Assembly: GCF_034702125.1 (NCBI RefSeq) | Contig: NC_085866.1 | Coordinates: 15,714,315-15,778,314 of the forward strand | Direction of reading: 5' to 3' | Length of the DNA stretch: 64,000 nucleotides | DNA from: Engraulis encrasicolus | Lineage: Eukaryota; Chordata; Actinopteri; Clupeiformes; Engraulidae | In this document: positions 45,001-59,386 of the stretch, piece by piece | Position numbering within the stretch: the first letter of the stretch is position 1 | Layout: the number at the start of each line of letters is the position of its first letter | Made by a program: the position numbers and the translations under genes | Notes under the pieces: generated by a model | What the model was told of the DNA's origin: nothing | What the model saw: only the letters and a program-made list of their open reading frames with translations | The model's database searches: none

Positions 45001-46927
45001 TATAGTCGCTGCATGTAACGTCTTAAATACAATTATAAATCAGAGAGTTGCAGTCGAGAAGCACATCAGCATTATATTAAATTTTAATATTGCGAAAAGA
45101 CCACAGGAATTAGTACAGAACACCGCCCAGGAGGTTCTTTTATCTCGTAGGCCTACAAACGACCAAGTTGGCTATAGCACTTCTAATGCAAACTTACAAG
45201 TAAATTCTTACCCAAAATTGGAAAAAAAAACCAATGTAGCCTATAGTCCTCCATTCGGTTATACACCCCATCGCGTCTTATTTCAACACTACTACAAATG
45301 TAGGGAGGAGACTAATCAAGTTGAGAGATTTAATTTATCGCATGTTTTCTTATAAAAAAGAACATAAAAAAAGATGCATCATGGTTATTTTAGAAATTGG
45401 TCGATTTCAGATACCGTCTTGTGCAGAAACAATAGGCCTAACAAAATGACTAATACGAAGGCTTCGGAATACGCCACACTAGTAAAATGATATATTAAAA
45501 TACACATGTATTTCACTAATAAGTGTTTTTCCTTCAGTCAAACGGTGTTATCATCCATAAGCTGTATTCCAGGCCAGAGGCTGACGTTGACGTCTCCTAA
45601 GCACCCCGCCATTTTCTTTTCCATGTGCCAAGAGCGCACCCGATGTTTAGTTGATGTTTTCCTGAGTCCAGCATTCCGTTTAGATCACTTCACCAAGAGA
45701 CCCTCGGTAACACTAAGCAAATAAAAAACAAACACTTCTGCCGCTGCATCTACAACTAGACTTTATATTTATAACAGTCTACAACAAACGTGTGCTTATA
45801 AAAGAACGTGGCCGTAGCATACTTCTTTGCGTAAAAGAGAAATCACATGTTGGATAGAACTTTTTGAGGCAACAGCCTCAAAACTTCATTTGTTTAATTG
45901 TGCATAATGTTTAGAAAGACTATGCCGTGCTGCGATGGCGACAATACAAAGGCAACGGAACTAGATAGATGGCCTACGTCAGAGAGCCAGGGCCAAGGTT
46001 GGTGGGTGTGGCGACTGCAGCGATTCTTCCTTAGCCTTGATCTCTCGCTGCTCCACAACCACGCTCATGTCCGCTTATTTCCAAGAGTACAATGACCGCC
46101 TATCTCTGGCTCACCCTCTCTGTCCTTGCTCACCTCTCTATCTACAAACAAGAACTATCAGCCAGAAGAAGGCCTACCAGTAACAAAATATAAAGAAAGA
46201 AACGAAGCTGGAACTGGACACAATTACAAAAGACCAAATGTGTTGCTACTGTACAGGCTTGGTACATGCCAAGCTGTATTGCCACTCACACAGCAGTGCA
46301 CCACGAGAATACCCTCACACCCTGACTCGAATCCCAGATAACATGTATAAAAAACACATTAAAAGTATGCATACATAGCAGCAGCACATTTCCTTCTTTA
46401 AAAAGCAAAACCTAAATGAAGTAGCTGCCATGAAAACACCCAAAGCGCTGAACCTGAATGTGAACCTAAAACTGCTCATGCATGAAAATATTACATTTTA
46501 CAAGGACAATAAATGCTATTTACTGGGCCCGCTGAAGCTGGCAGAGTTACCTGCTGTAGCTTAATTGTACGGGTCAAAGTTGGTTCCCTCTACACATTCC
46601 TTGTTCTGTTCCCACTCACTCTCATTGGCTATTTGTCCTCCTCCACACATTTCCTGGCGAAGGGGGCTCCTTGATTCCACTTTATTGCGGTGGGTTAAAG
46701 GTGAGGGCCTTGACATTATTGAAGTTCAAAGACAACTTTTTAATTATATTTTTTAACTTAATACACACGTGTGGGGCTTTTTTGCACACGTGCAAAAACC
46801 GCCCAAGCATGCATACATAGTCTACATGCCGGATGAATACACACTAAAAACCTGGAGAAGCTGTGGCATAATTAGTCGTGGGCACACTGCAGGCGTGCAT
46901 CTGTGCACACACTCTCACTCTCTTCAT

Positions 46928-46928
<1 letters not shown>

Positions 46929-46980
<52 letters not shown>
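46929..46980. repeat. (CA)26 microsatellite
   Basis: Pure AC tract in c10a-c11a intergenic DNA. Confidence 0.97.
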
Positions 46981-46982
<2 letters not shown>

Positions 46983-47726
46983 GTGTGCAACGTGGAAACA
47001 GAGCCGCGGGCTCATGTAGCCTATGCGTAAACACAAACAGAAAATACAAGTACGCACACAAAATACGCACAGACGCAAACAGTAGGCCTATTAACATTCC
47101 ACCATATGAAGCTAGGCCTAATGTATTTATGAAGTTTACAAAAAAAGCTGACCGACCTCAAAGTGTTAAGTCACCAAACCTTCGGATATGTTTGAAATAA
47201 AAGCACGCATGTGAATTGCACAGCTATCGGCTCTTGGAGCAGAATAGCGGTCACTTTTTACGGTGTTCAGAGTGGGGTTTTCAAACGCTTTACTTTTTTC
47301 CCCCTGAACAGCCAGTCTTACTTGTTTGCTATTTACTGCGGAAGTCAACGCCATTCCCACCGAACAGACGGTGCAATTAAGGGGAAAAAAATAGCCATTT
47401 AGTGCCTTGGCCTTTATGACGTTGTCTAGACTGCGAGAGTGGCGAGTCCTTTTAGTGAGCACTAAAGCAGGTTGTCGTTTCCCTCTCTGTCTTTCCCCCC
47501 ACAGAGATTCGCAGCTCAAAATTCAATGTCGCCGGCCTGCTCTATCTCCCTATGTACGCAGGCCTAGAAAACGTGCCAGGCCTACCGACCCCCAATGCTT
47601 GTAAGATATCCTATACATGCCTTTAGTATCTTGCATTCTTACTGGCCACGTCTTCGTACATTTTAGCTTCTGCAACAAAATAATTGACACTATTGTGTGC
47701 ACACGTGTGTGTGCGCGCGCGCCCGC

Positions 47727-47739
47727 TGTGTGTGTGTGC

Positions 47740-47837
<98 letters not shown>
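47727..47837. repeat. (GT)n microsatellite with CG flanks
   Basis: GT tract with two GC interruptions at its start and CGCG alternation on both sides (GCGCGCGC at 47713-47721, CGCGCGC at the end). Confidence 0.97.
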
Positions 47838-47838
<1 letters not shown>

Positions 47839-47952
47839 GCGCGCACTAGCCATGTACAGCATGATCTTTTAAAAACCCACTGGGTCTAAGTTAGCATCAA
47901 ATTATTTGAAATGACCAAGAACTCATCGTGCATTATTTTACTAATATTTTCG

Positions 47953-48709
47953 GTTTATTCCTCAATATTCTGACAGATATAGGACACAAACCTAATGTTA
48001 TCTTTCTCTCCCTCCGCATAACAAGAAAACATCAAGCACGAAGCAAATAATTTAGAAACGAAATTTAAAGCTCTTGTGTTTGCCTCAGCAATATAAAGAA
48101 AATAGCAGCAGGGAGAAAGGAAAAGAAATTCGAAATAAACTTATATTTACAGTCACGAATGCACTTTGCATAGTCTCTGTACAAAGACAAAAAACATTAC
48201 AGATTGTACACGTCACAGTTCTCGATTGCTAAAATGTAAAAAAAATGCATTTTGTGGAAAGGTTCAAGTCCGAAGTCCGAATCGAGTATCTGCAATTATG
48301 TTACATATATACAATATTCAAAGACAAATAAAAGGCAGTCGAAGATCCCACAACCGAAAAGGCCGGTTGGTAGTATATATAATTAAACATGTTGTGTGTG
48401 GTATGCACAATAAAACAAAGATTTTAGAGGGGAGGGGGTTTACACGTAACATATGAACAGGCGAGACAATAACCTAAGATGGACTAATACAGCAAACATT
48501 AAATAATTTGGAAATGCACTTACAATGCAATCACGGACAGCTATTCTTTTATGCTACTGACAAATAAATGCACTAGTTTGATGTTGCTGCAAAAGTCATC
48601 ATTGTAAATACAGACAACTCTTTCTTGGCTGGTGGAGAAATGGCCTAGTCACATACCACAGTAATAACAATACAAGTGACATACACAAGTACCCAGCGAA
48701 AGTGTTCAG
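47953..48709 (-). other. hoxc11a: hoxc11a putative 3' UTR
   Basis: The first minus-strand AATAAA after the stop is at 47953-47958, giving about 0.75 kb. No miR-196 8-mer seen. Confidence 0.45.
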
Positions 48710-51029
48710 TTATAACAAGGGATTTCCCGAGAAGTATTGCAAGCGATCTCTGCTTAGCTTCTTTTCTTTCATTCGACGATTCTGAAACCAGATTTTAACC
48801 TGTCTATCTGTGAGATTTAACATCCTAGAAAGCTGCAGCCGTTTCTCCTTGTTGATATAAACATTAAAGAAAAACTCTCGTTCCAGTTCTCGAATCTGAA
48901 ATTTGGAGTATGGGCATCTCTTCTTCCTCGTGCGCGGGGTACCTGCAAGCAAATGAGAAATGGGTACAAATGAGTAGAATCTTAATATGCAAATGTGAGC
49001 ATTCAGTATGTACACGACATTTTTTGTTCAGGTCTAAACTACGAAAACGTGCCTTTGGCACTCTTGCATCATTATCATTCATCTGCATACCCAATAACCA
49101 CTTCAGTTCGACGCATATCCTCCAGGTGTTTGGTATTGCTTTCCATGGTTAAACGAATGTTATACGCAATGCCAGGATGCCTGGATGACGACCAAGGCCA
49201 CATAAAACATATATTCTTCTTTCTGAGTCTGTGTCCAGTGACTGGAGGCAAAATGAGGCATTATGTCTATTTACCAATCACATCCGCATATTCAGCCATC
49301 GTACACACCCCAATTACAGCTAGTTTTGAAAGCATAGTATTGTTCAGCTTCTCATCACCCATAAAGAGTAATAATATTAACGGTATCGTTACATATTTAC
49401 TGGATCAAAGTAAATGTAACGTAACCATGGGCTTAACATGTTGGAGCGACAGCAACTTAGACCTTTTGTTGCACCATACATATTGAAAAGTTTTAATATA
49501 TATTTGTTTTTACTTAGGCTATTTAATACACAGTTTGGTACATTTCGTTGGAAGGCAAGTGCATGTATAGGCCTATAATTCATGTCAATAGATGATAATT
49601 TGACTGACTAAAGAAAGAAAAAGAACATTCATTGCGAGCTGTCTGATGGACATATACACACTCACACGCCCAGTGCTCATTACAGCTGCAAGAAAAACAT
49701 GACCATAGCCCTGAACATGGAAATGGCGCACTGCAATTCACACCTTTTTCTTTGGACGTAAAGACAAACACGCACGCACACACACATACACACATACACA
49801 CACACACACACACATACGTTGAAAACAGGGGATGTAAGGCATCGTCCATGATCTGGTCCAACAGTGAGATGGGTGCAGCCATTTAGACTGGGTGACAGGT
49901 CCGGCTAGCCATAGCACTACACCTCACAGCCACATCGCAAGTCTTTTGACTATGAGGGATTTGCTAGTTTACATGCTGGCTACTAAAAAGCACATTCACA
50001 GGACGCCAAAAGCAATGTTATGCCCAATTGGTTTTTACTCATGACAGCCCAATGAGAAAATCCCTTAAAACACCCAATGCAAGTTCATGATCAAAGTTAG
50101 CATTTGTCACAATAGCGCGCTCTTAAAATTTCACAGACTCTAGGATAGCAGCGTCTGTGCATAACATCCCCTTTTTTCAAAGTGCTTTCCCATCGTAAAA
50201 ATTCTTCTCATTGGAAGAAAGAGCTTTGTAGGTTATAATAAAATCCTTTGAATGCTTATAAAACCCCACATAAAATCTGACCGACAAAACACCGGGCTAG
50301 TCCCTTAACCTTTCTGCATTTACAGCTTCGGTACCTACTCGAGTGACTGCTCTTGGTGCCGTTGCCGTCCTTAGTAGCTGACGAGGTACATGAGCTCGAA
50401 TTAGTGTGTTCCTCTCCATCGGTAGGGTCCTTTTTCTGCTCCTGAGAGCCCGAAACTGTTCCCGGCTGTTGCGGCGCCGAGTCCTGTTTACTCGGCTCAG
50501 CCTTTTGTAAACAACTGTCTCCTGACGGCTGGTTGTCCGCTGCACAATACGCCGTTTCGAAAAAACGGTCGAAGCCTTGTGGGAGAACATTATTTTTCCC
50601 CACTCCAGAGTAAAACCCGCCGGCAGGGTGGTTGGAGTTCGGGTGGTGCTGGTGGTGGCTATACACACTCTCGTTTTTCATGAGCATTTCTGTCATGGTG
50701 GATGGCGGAAGACACTCTCGGTGCACCAAATCCTCTCCCGAATAGCACGATGCATAGTTGCCTCTGTGGTGCCATTTGCTGGACGGGTCCAGTCCATAAG
50801 AAACTTCGCGTACTGGTTGTACTTGAGAGAGATTCGTGGAATAAGGGTAGGTGATTTGCCGCGAAGGGGCCTGTGGAAGGAACGACGAGACGGCAGAAAA
50901 TTCAGGGACATAGTATGTGCAGCTTGGGAGGTAGATGTTAGAGGCGCAGCCCGTTCTGTCCCCAAAGTCGGATGTCCGGTCTTTGCGCGTCTGGGAGCAG
51001 AAGTTGCCCAGATTCACCGAGTTAAACAT
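48710..51029 (-). CDS. hoxc11a: Homeobox protein Hox-C11a
   Basis: Group 11 AbdB-class nuclear transcription factor for lumbosacral/tail and appendage patterning. Exon 1 is 50339-51029 and exon 2 is 48710-48942, giving 307 aa (human 304). The 1,396-bp intron has acceptor TTGCAG|GT. The donor is A|GTAGGT, chosen because it alone keeps phase 1 and yields [14 protein letters not shown]; the overlapping AG|GTACCG would shift the frame. [13 protein letters not shown], the [18 protein letters not shown] block and [14 protein letters not shown] are the conserved Hox11 N-terminal domain. The homeodomain is about 235-294 ([31 protein letters not shown]), followed by [13 protein letters not shown], identical to other Hoxc11 tails. 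The frame is open for 47 codons upstream, but MFNSV is the conserved start. Confidence 0.97.
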
Positions 51030-51136
51030 CTTTCCCTCGTACTCGGTACTATAGATAGATGTTTTGGATTCGAGCAGCAGAAGGAGAAAATTTGGGAAGG
51101 CGAGATGACGCGCAATCCGTCTAAGTCGCCCCGAGA

Positions 51137-51142
51137 CACGTG
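51137..51142. promoter_or_regulatory. hoxc11a upstream E-box
   Basis: CACGTG in GACACGTGATCG, 108 bp upstream of the ATG. No CCAAT box is adjacent. Confidence 0.4.
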
Positions 51143-54100
51143 ATCGAAAGTAGATATTGTCATATATCAATTTGGAACACTTGGATGCGTAGGAGTGGTT
51201 CTGCTAGGTAAGATCTAGGAGGTTCAAACGATTAATTTCCAAAACACTGCAGGAGCACTTCGAAAATGAGTAACAGATTTTCGATTTGTTGTTTGAATCA
51301 CTTTTATGGGGAAGCTGTTTTTTAGTACAGGAATGTGGTAGTGTTTGCATGCTAAGTTGCAGTGATTATGTGATTTAACAGGTAAGACTTTTTATTTCCA
51401 CTCCAGTGACAAATTAAACAGTAAGAGTAAGTAGATATGAGGTTTACGTACATATTTTTCGAGTTTCAGACTGCAATAGGCCTACAGGAAACACAGACAA
51501 TGTCTATATTCTTTACTATGACAATGGCCTTGAAATAGCCACCTGACATGTAGCCTTTATCAGAGGGGCTTTTTTTTAAACAGAAATAACATCAGGATAG
51601 TACCTTCTTGGTCATAGTTAATGTCATGTTCATTTATGTAACGTTTTACACCAGTACAACTTGGAAGACTATCAAACATATTGCTCCACCCCATATCGAC
51701 GATTCCGAGGTAGTATTCTGTGATTGTGTGTTAGTGTATATATAGTATACATGTTTGTGCTAACATTTCAACTGCGTAGCAGTATACGACAGTCAGCGTA
51801 CAAACACCATAGTTAGGCGATGGACGGCGAATTAAAACATTACAAAAAGTGATTCGCTAAGTGATGTCGTAGGCCTACCATGTAGACCAATGTTGACACA
51901 TTACACACGGTTAACGTTGAACATGATTCGTGTGTTTTTTATTTTCCTGGGGCTTGCTAGACCCTTGATTGGACTGAGAGCAGATGTAGACCTTGAATTT
52001 GAGTGTCTTCCAAAATGAAAACATAATTTGCTTCCAACTTTGCTTTGCTTTTTTTCAGTTGAAACGACTATTTTTAAGCATGTTTTCCTAAAACAGCAAA
52101 ATAAACAATATCAAGCGACAACAAGGACTTGCGCCTTTAGTGTAGCCAAATATGTCTTCGTTCTTTTACGCACGTCGCTTTACCCATCTTTTTCAAAATC
52201 AGTACACCCGTTTGATATGCAACAACAGTCCAATGGCCAAGCGCACATCACATCCAGAATAATAAAGGATATCCACCCAGATAAGAGCATTGCACAGAAT
52301 ACATACAGATCCACATCGACTTTCTGTGTGTCCTGTTCACTTTGGCCTTCACAGATGGTCTTGAAATCGAACAAGAGGACTACGGCAGACCACTGTGAAT
52401 GTTTGAAGCACACATTGAACCACACGTTCAGTAGCCTATCTAACTGACTTTTTTGGAATAATATACAGATATTGCAACTCTCTATAATCTTTTGCAATAT
52501 TTGTAATACATGAAAAGGCTACACCACTGTGCGCGTCCAGCCTAATCAAGCCCTAATCAACCAATGCCAGGGGGTTATGTGGGAATTTGACAAAATATGA
52601 CAGATTTGTAGCACAATATGAAGACCTCAAATCCTCTCGACGCATCATTTACATATAACTAAGCTCCAGGCATTGCGCAACGTTATCTTCATGTTTTTTT
52701 TTTCCAACAACAAAACCATGATCTGATAACATGGCGCGTTTTCTCCAACATTAAATAACTAATACTATTCCTAGTAATGCCTTATGAGTTTATTTTTGTT
52801 TAACACAACAAAGCAATTGGATGTGAAGTGATATATCAACCAAATAAAACTTACCCTAACATTGCACGCATTACTTTCCAGAAATCAGAAATTAGGCGCT
52901 TGGACTTTTATTTTTCGAAACACATATTTCGCGTATCACTGATTAAGACAGATATGATACTAAGACAGATATGATGCTAAGACGTCTGTGTCTCACGCCG
53001 GTGGCAATGTCATTACTTTGTTTTGATCCCATTTAGACAGATAAAAAGGTTGGCGTGTGAGATGCCTGCGAGATGCCTGCAACCAAGTACAAAGAAAACA
53101 GACAGCTGTCCAGACAGCACTTGAATTTGACCACTAAAATCCTTCCAACGTCCACCATAAAAGTGCGAATGGCCGGAGAAAAAGCAAAATCCCTTTGTTC
53201 TATAAACAACAAAGAAAGAAATAGAGAGTGAAAAGGGGAAAAGTTATTCAGTAAAGAACCATTCACACCTGCGAATACCCTTTCAAATAAGGATTAAGGA
53301 TTAATTGATAGAAATGGCACCTCAAACACATCAACGGCACCAACGCAAGACTAACAAAGATAATGTTAGATAGATATAATTAGGAAGTAACTGGGATTTT
53401 TCAAAGAACCACGTTCAAATAAAGCTCAAATAAATGAAAAGGCATTGAGAAAATGGTTAAGATCAGCGCATTTGTAAAACTACTAGTTTTCCTCGTGAGA
53501 AGAAGGGCTCACGCATTCACGCACCCCACAATCACAGGCAATCCAGTTTTGGGTATCATTAAGTGATCTTAAATAAAATGTATCTCTCTTAGATGAATAA
53601 TTAAGTAAAACGTGACCAAGTGGATTGATTTGGAGAAATAACTTCAAAGGAGGGCCGTAACATACTGACTACTCAGTATTTTGTGCCTGTAGGCTAATTC
53701 ATGAGTTTGGCTATTTCTAAATAATATTAATTTCAAGATTCCCTTATTGCATTCAAACTGCAGACTATAGCCTCAAATGTAGACTTGGCACATCTGTACG
53801 AGGAAAGTGCAGAAATGGAATACACGCTCCATGCACTCGCCAATGCCTTATTTCTTACACAGCTTGGACATGGCTGAAGGGGTTAATAAGATCCTAATCT
53901 ACTCGCAGTAGGACCCAGGGGCTCGGTCCTATTGCGCCTTTTCTTGAAATAAGCACAGTTACTTTTGCAAATGGCTGATCTCTACACATCAGGACAATTT
54001 GGCGAATTGAAGATTGGTTTTACTTGGATTAGCTAAATATTAGACATCCAAACTTCAGACAGGGTAAAAAAAAACCCTCCCAGAGCCCAAGCAGGCGCAG

Positions 54101-54869
54101 AAGGAATAGGTGTTGTAAATATTTGCCATTCTCTGCTTACAAACACCACTGTTGGGGGAAGAGGAACCTTTACGACACTGTCTGCGGCATCCAGTCAATG
54201 TATTGCAGCCCGTGTCCATAATTACCACCTTAAATCTGCTCTTCACTGTTGTTTTAAAGAATACAGTTCGCTTTAATACGATCGCCCTTCAACACAAGAA
54301 GTAAACGCGTGAAGTAAAAGGTCGCTCGATCAGAGTTCATGGTAACCGATCGATTTGGCGTTCTTGCTGATAGCTCTTCTATTTGCAGGAGAGCTCCATC
54401 TCTGTAAACTCCGACCAACCTACGACTTTCGTAACTATATGGTTAAGGGAATCACAATCCTTTTCAAAGCTGAACCCATAGACCGCAGTTTACAGTAGGG
54501 TTATTCAGTGGCGTCTCGTTTCAAAACGGTCAGAAACCACGGCTAAATATGGGGAGCGTGCGTAATGCCATTACCGTCCCCTCATGGCCTAGATAAATTT
54601 AATTGGATGTAAGTACGGCTGTTAAACCCGCTTGTATGAGCTGTGAACAGTTTGGAGCAACAACAAAAATGGCCATAGTTTTTACTGAGGTCTCAGTGTG
54701 CACCTAGCCGTGGAGTGTTCGCAAGGGGACCCGCGCCGTATGAAATCTCATTAATTTTGTGGGGCTACACAAGTCTCGTGTGTACATTATCTAGTCACAA
54801 TACATTCTGATCCAGTTTGAAAAGGATGGTCACCATGAAACGTTTAGCACGGTAGCTGCCAAGTGGACA

Positions 54870-54905
<36 letters not shown>

Positions 54906-57900
54906 AAGAGGGGCAATTCTATGTCAGACTACCGCTTAATTTCCTCATAATTGAAGACTACTTTTAAAAATTAAATGCACGTGGATGGAGGCTAAACACA
55001 CGTATCCAGGACGCACTTGTCAATCATATAAGGACATCACTAGGGCGCACGCTTCAAGCACCACTGCTATGCTGGAAATTGTATGTTTGGTATTCCTACT
55101 TGCTGCACACACATTGTTGCATCACCTGCTTTATTTTACATCAATGAATAGTTTTAAAATATACCTGGCACTGGGGACAAAGGTGTGTTAAGATCGATGC
55201 GTATTGCTAATAAATAAATTAATGTGGTGCCTTTGTGGAGAAGGGGAAATAAAATGTGATGAACCAAAGTACCAATGCATTACATTTTACTTATCTTGTG
55301 TGCGCACTTGGAATGTTTACTAATAACAAGACGGCATAGATTGTTGCAACTAAAGACCTATGCTACCTGGTTGTTGTTTTTTTACACACCTTCGACTACA
55401 TCGCATACATCCAATATTTCCTAGCTAACCTCATTGCAGCCCTTCGACCCTTTTCAGATCAGCAAATATTATCGTTGACCCTTAAAGGAAAATTCAAGAG
55501 TGAATTGTTGAAGCAGGTTATCCAAAGGAAAGCGCCGTATAGACGCGCAAATTGTGGCCTTCATTTTCGATGTGTCACCAGTATTTTAAACTAAATGGTT
55601 ATATCTTACACAAGGCCCCTGATGATTTTCTAGTGTGCGTCAACAAAATCCACCCTATGGCAAACAATATACACATTTCTTAAATTGAGGCGCTGTTACA
55701 TACATCAACACACGCTTTCTTCAGAATTCAAGCACTATTTCCAACGCGACCTTTAGAATGTATAATGAAAAAATAGCACATGTATATGGTGGAAAGCTTT
55801 TATTCGTATTCATTGCTGTCAAGCAAAATTTATCAAGGGGAGATACGGTCAAGTTGAGCAGCACAGTCTCCGGTCTGTACAATGGTCGTTTCTCAAGCTG
55901 CTTCAGATAATATTTGTGCTTCTTGCAAAGGACAGCCTCCACCCCAAAGGAGCTACGCGCTGTGCAAAGTGTCTATTCATTCATTGCACTGGTACCAAAT
56001 GTAAACCTAGAATGCTTTAAATGTTGATGAAGGAGACCCTATGTGAAATAAAATGATTATGGCGTCGAAGTTTCATTCTTACATTTACGCATCAGCGCAT
56101 TTCAGTCTTGGTAATATTTGGGTATGCAGACACTGCACATTGTTGCTGAAGAATAACAAAAATAAGTCTATGGGACGAATTTTGCTTCCTTCAGTAAAAT
56201 ACACGATGCATTTTCCCTAAACATACACATATTAAACGTGGCGAAAACAAGTCGCCTCTCCACAAAAGTCTGTGATCCGGTTGTTGGCTACAGAATGGGT
56301 TTTGACCAAACGCGACTATCAAGGACTTCAACCACCTTTAAGAAACTATATTGTATTTGTCCACTACTCAAATGTGTCAGCAGTTGAAGACAAAACAATG
56401 AAATCGCTAAATACCTGACAGCAAAAATCGTCCATCATTTTTCTTTGACTTCAAGCTAATTATGTTGCGGAAAAGGGCCGTGGGGATACGGGCCTACGCA
56501 CAATTGCAGTCTTACGACAGCGCGCAGCACAATGGCAGGTTTTATTCAAATGAAAACATCCGGTGGCTCATAAACAAATCTCGCAGGACTCAAGTATATT
56601 TGGACATTTTAATGAAATATTTCAGGTTTCTGGAGATGTCGGCGCAACGCTTGGATTTCTTGCTTTCCTGTTGAGGATGCCATGCTGACTACCTTTGCGC
56701 ACAGGACACTAGTAATCCATATAAGGCGCACACTAACTTGACCTTCAATTTGTATGCTACTCCCGCCTCCGCAGAGATATCTGGACGCTTGGGTGGGGCC
56801 TATGTAAGGCGGTACACACAGCCTCAAGATGGCCATGTTATGCCCTCAAAGATAGCATAACAGACTGCAACGCGCACTGCACCAAGTCAAAGTATGATGA
56901 TTTAGCCAAACATTTTTCATGACTTCCACCAATGTGTATTGAGAAAAAGGCTATCGTATCATTACACCGCTAGCCTATATGCGCACTATGCGAATATTTA
57001 CGCCAATCTACCGCATATTGCAATATTTTGAAGCTGCGATGGCCTCTCCACAATAATTAAGCATACTGATGTAACCAGTGAGAATCAAGTTAAGCATCAT
57101 AGTTGCATCACCCCAAATGACCATAAAGCCATTTTCATTATCCATAAATTCCATCTAAGTAATGGCCAAGAAAAACGGGGAATCATTTTACCACCACGAG
57201 GTGGAGATAAGTGTGCAGTTATTTGATTTCAAATGCGTAAAGCTTCTACTGCGATGCTGACGTTTTAAAGGACTGTTCCATTTGTAAATATATCCCACAT
57301 GTGAATTCCTGCCAGCTCAATAAATGAAACGTTGCACTGCAAAAAAAGAGATGAATGGTAAAACTATACACATTAAACTAATTTGGCAAGACATCCATTT
57401 ATCGATTACGCACAACCGCTTGTCCGCCATTGTACTTCAGAAGGGGAACAGAACATGGAGACATGCTTGGCATCCGAATTTACAACATGAATGCCACCAT
57501 GCCTAAATATTTTAATATAGACATGGCGTAGGACGCTGACGCAGTTGTATTTTTGATGGTTGCCGCAAAGTTACACAACCCAGAATTACAAACACGTGGT
57601 AGGCATCCACTCCGACACATTAGGGTGCGCACTGATGTGTGCCTAGAAATGCAAGTAATAAGCACAATGTCTTCGTGTGCATATTTCGGCTAAGCAGGGC
57701 AAAACACGTCCTTTCCTTGTTTGTGGCCAAGAGACAGTGACGAGGGAGTGGTGTGTGGGGCCCACCAGACCACATGACACAAGTTCTGTGTGAAGGCCAC
57801 GGTGGCGCTCAATGACCTCTGCTCCGCACACAGGAGACACCATAAACCGACGAGGCTATAGTCTCAAAGTCAAAAGCGATGCAGAGCACCCAAATGGACA

Positions 57901-58336
57901 GCCATACAGTCGGGCTTTTTAAGATCCGGAATGGAGCAATAAAGGCAGTGTTTTTAAGGGCATATAAGCTACGCTACACGGAAAGGCAGCATTTGTTTTT
58001 TTTGTCGGAATAAGCATTTAATAAATGAATATTCATGTGTTGTAAATCCCACTAAGCAAATCAGCACAATGGTTTCCTTTCAGAAACTACGCAACTTCAC
58101 ACCAAGTTGATCCATTAAAAAAAAACAATGAAGAATGAACTAATGTCTCATTGACATCATATCGATCAGTGCAATATTGACACTTAACGCCCATTTCTTA
58201 TTAGCATTTTCTGTCTGCCTCGTGATTTTAGTCAGTAGAAGTCCAGGGCAGGTCTATGTTTCCGTCATCTGTGATACTGAATAGCTTAATATCACAAAAC
58301 AAGTGTTTGGTTTTGTAACTACTATTCAAGGTTACA

Positions 58337-58415
58337 AAAGAAGAAGAAGAAGAAGAAGAAGAAGAAGAAGAAGAAGAAGAAGAAGAAGAAGAAGAAGAAG
58401 AAGAAGAAGAAGAAA
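58337..58415. repeat. (AAG)26 microsatellite
   Basis: Pure GAA/TTC trinucleotide run, a purine-pyrimidine tract capable of triplex formation. Confidence 0.98.
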
Positions 58416-59336
58416 GAACGAAGTCGCATTCTACTGAGTGCTCACCTTATTTGTTAGGGAACATCATCTGATCACCACCTACATTTGCGCGTGAGAAAAG
58501 ACCAGATGTAAATGTGAAATCATATTCTTACATAAGTTTAACAAACAAAAACAAAAACAATATACAATCTAGAGTTAGCGGTGTGTATGAAAGGTGTGGC
58601 CGTCCAAGATTTCGTTCGTGATTCCGGTTTCCACATGTAGGCCAATTGTGCATTTGTACAACTGGAAAGCAATGTTGGCACCCTCTTCCGTGTCATTGAC
58701 ATCAACACAGCACCATTTGGTAAGATGGGATGTGCAGTTACGGCACACCAAAAAGCACACACAAAACCCCAACATTTTACTCCCAAATCTTTCACTGCAC
58801 CATTGTCACTGTAGACGGGGTCCTTTTATGTAAAGCTGGGATAGTACAGCATCCATATTCAGATCTTTAAATGTCGCAAAGCACGCGTTTAGAGGTAAGG
58901 TATCAAACCGCAATTGTGTTATATTTTTAAACAGTAGGCGATTGTGGTGCCTTTCAATATGGCTTGCAGATCGGCTAGATTACAATGTTCATAGACTTTA
59001 TTTTTCCATAAACAATACACATGGATACATTCGTGTACTCGTAACATTTTATACAAGACAAGGAGATAGAATGGGAATGCAATACTGATGCGACATACAA
59101 CAGGGAGGAACCCAATCGAATTATATATACGACATAACAAACACTTCCAAGTTATTCTGTGAGAATATACACATTTTCGATTAGCAGTATGAAGTTCACA
59201 CTTTACCCAAATCTATAGCTATGGAGAGTAGGCCTAACGTTTAAAACATGCCGTTCACATGGGCGGAAGGGAAAAAAAGGCTTAAGCAGCATCAACCAGT
59301 TAAATGATACCATGTAAAGAATAATAATAGTATCCT

Positions 59337-59337
<1 letters not shown>

Positions 59338-59384
<47 letters not shown>
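59338..59384. repeat. (TAA)n microsatellite
   Basis: Pure AAT run in the c11a-c12a interval. Confidence 0.96.

Positions 59385-59386
<2 letters not shown>

Larger units (their letters stand above)
42100..47952. other. c10a-c11a intergenic region
   Basis: AT-rich, no coding exon recognised. Very dense in TAGGCCTA (for example near 42959, 43037, 43288, 43579, 44281, 45149, 45433, 47084 and 47114). Contains CA (46929-46980) and GT (47727-47837) tracts. A GACTCGAATCCC word near 46322 resembles a tRNA B-box, but no A-box or SINE body is clear. Confidence 0.55.

Noticed and set aside
46200..46345. Possible tRNA-derived SINE (B-box-like GACTCGAATCCC near 46322)
   Set aside because: No convincing A-box at the right spacing, no tail repeat and no second copy seen.
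50577..51143. 188-codon plus-strand ORF opposite hoxc11a exon 1
   Set aside because: Antisense shadow of the hoxc11a coding exon; the minus-strand protein is unambiguous.
52945..52985. Short tandem repeats (17 bp here; 13 bp near 20508; 14 bp near 25290; 11 bp near 53060)
   Set aside because: Two-copy slippage duplications with no sign of function beyond ordinary sequence turnover.
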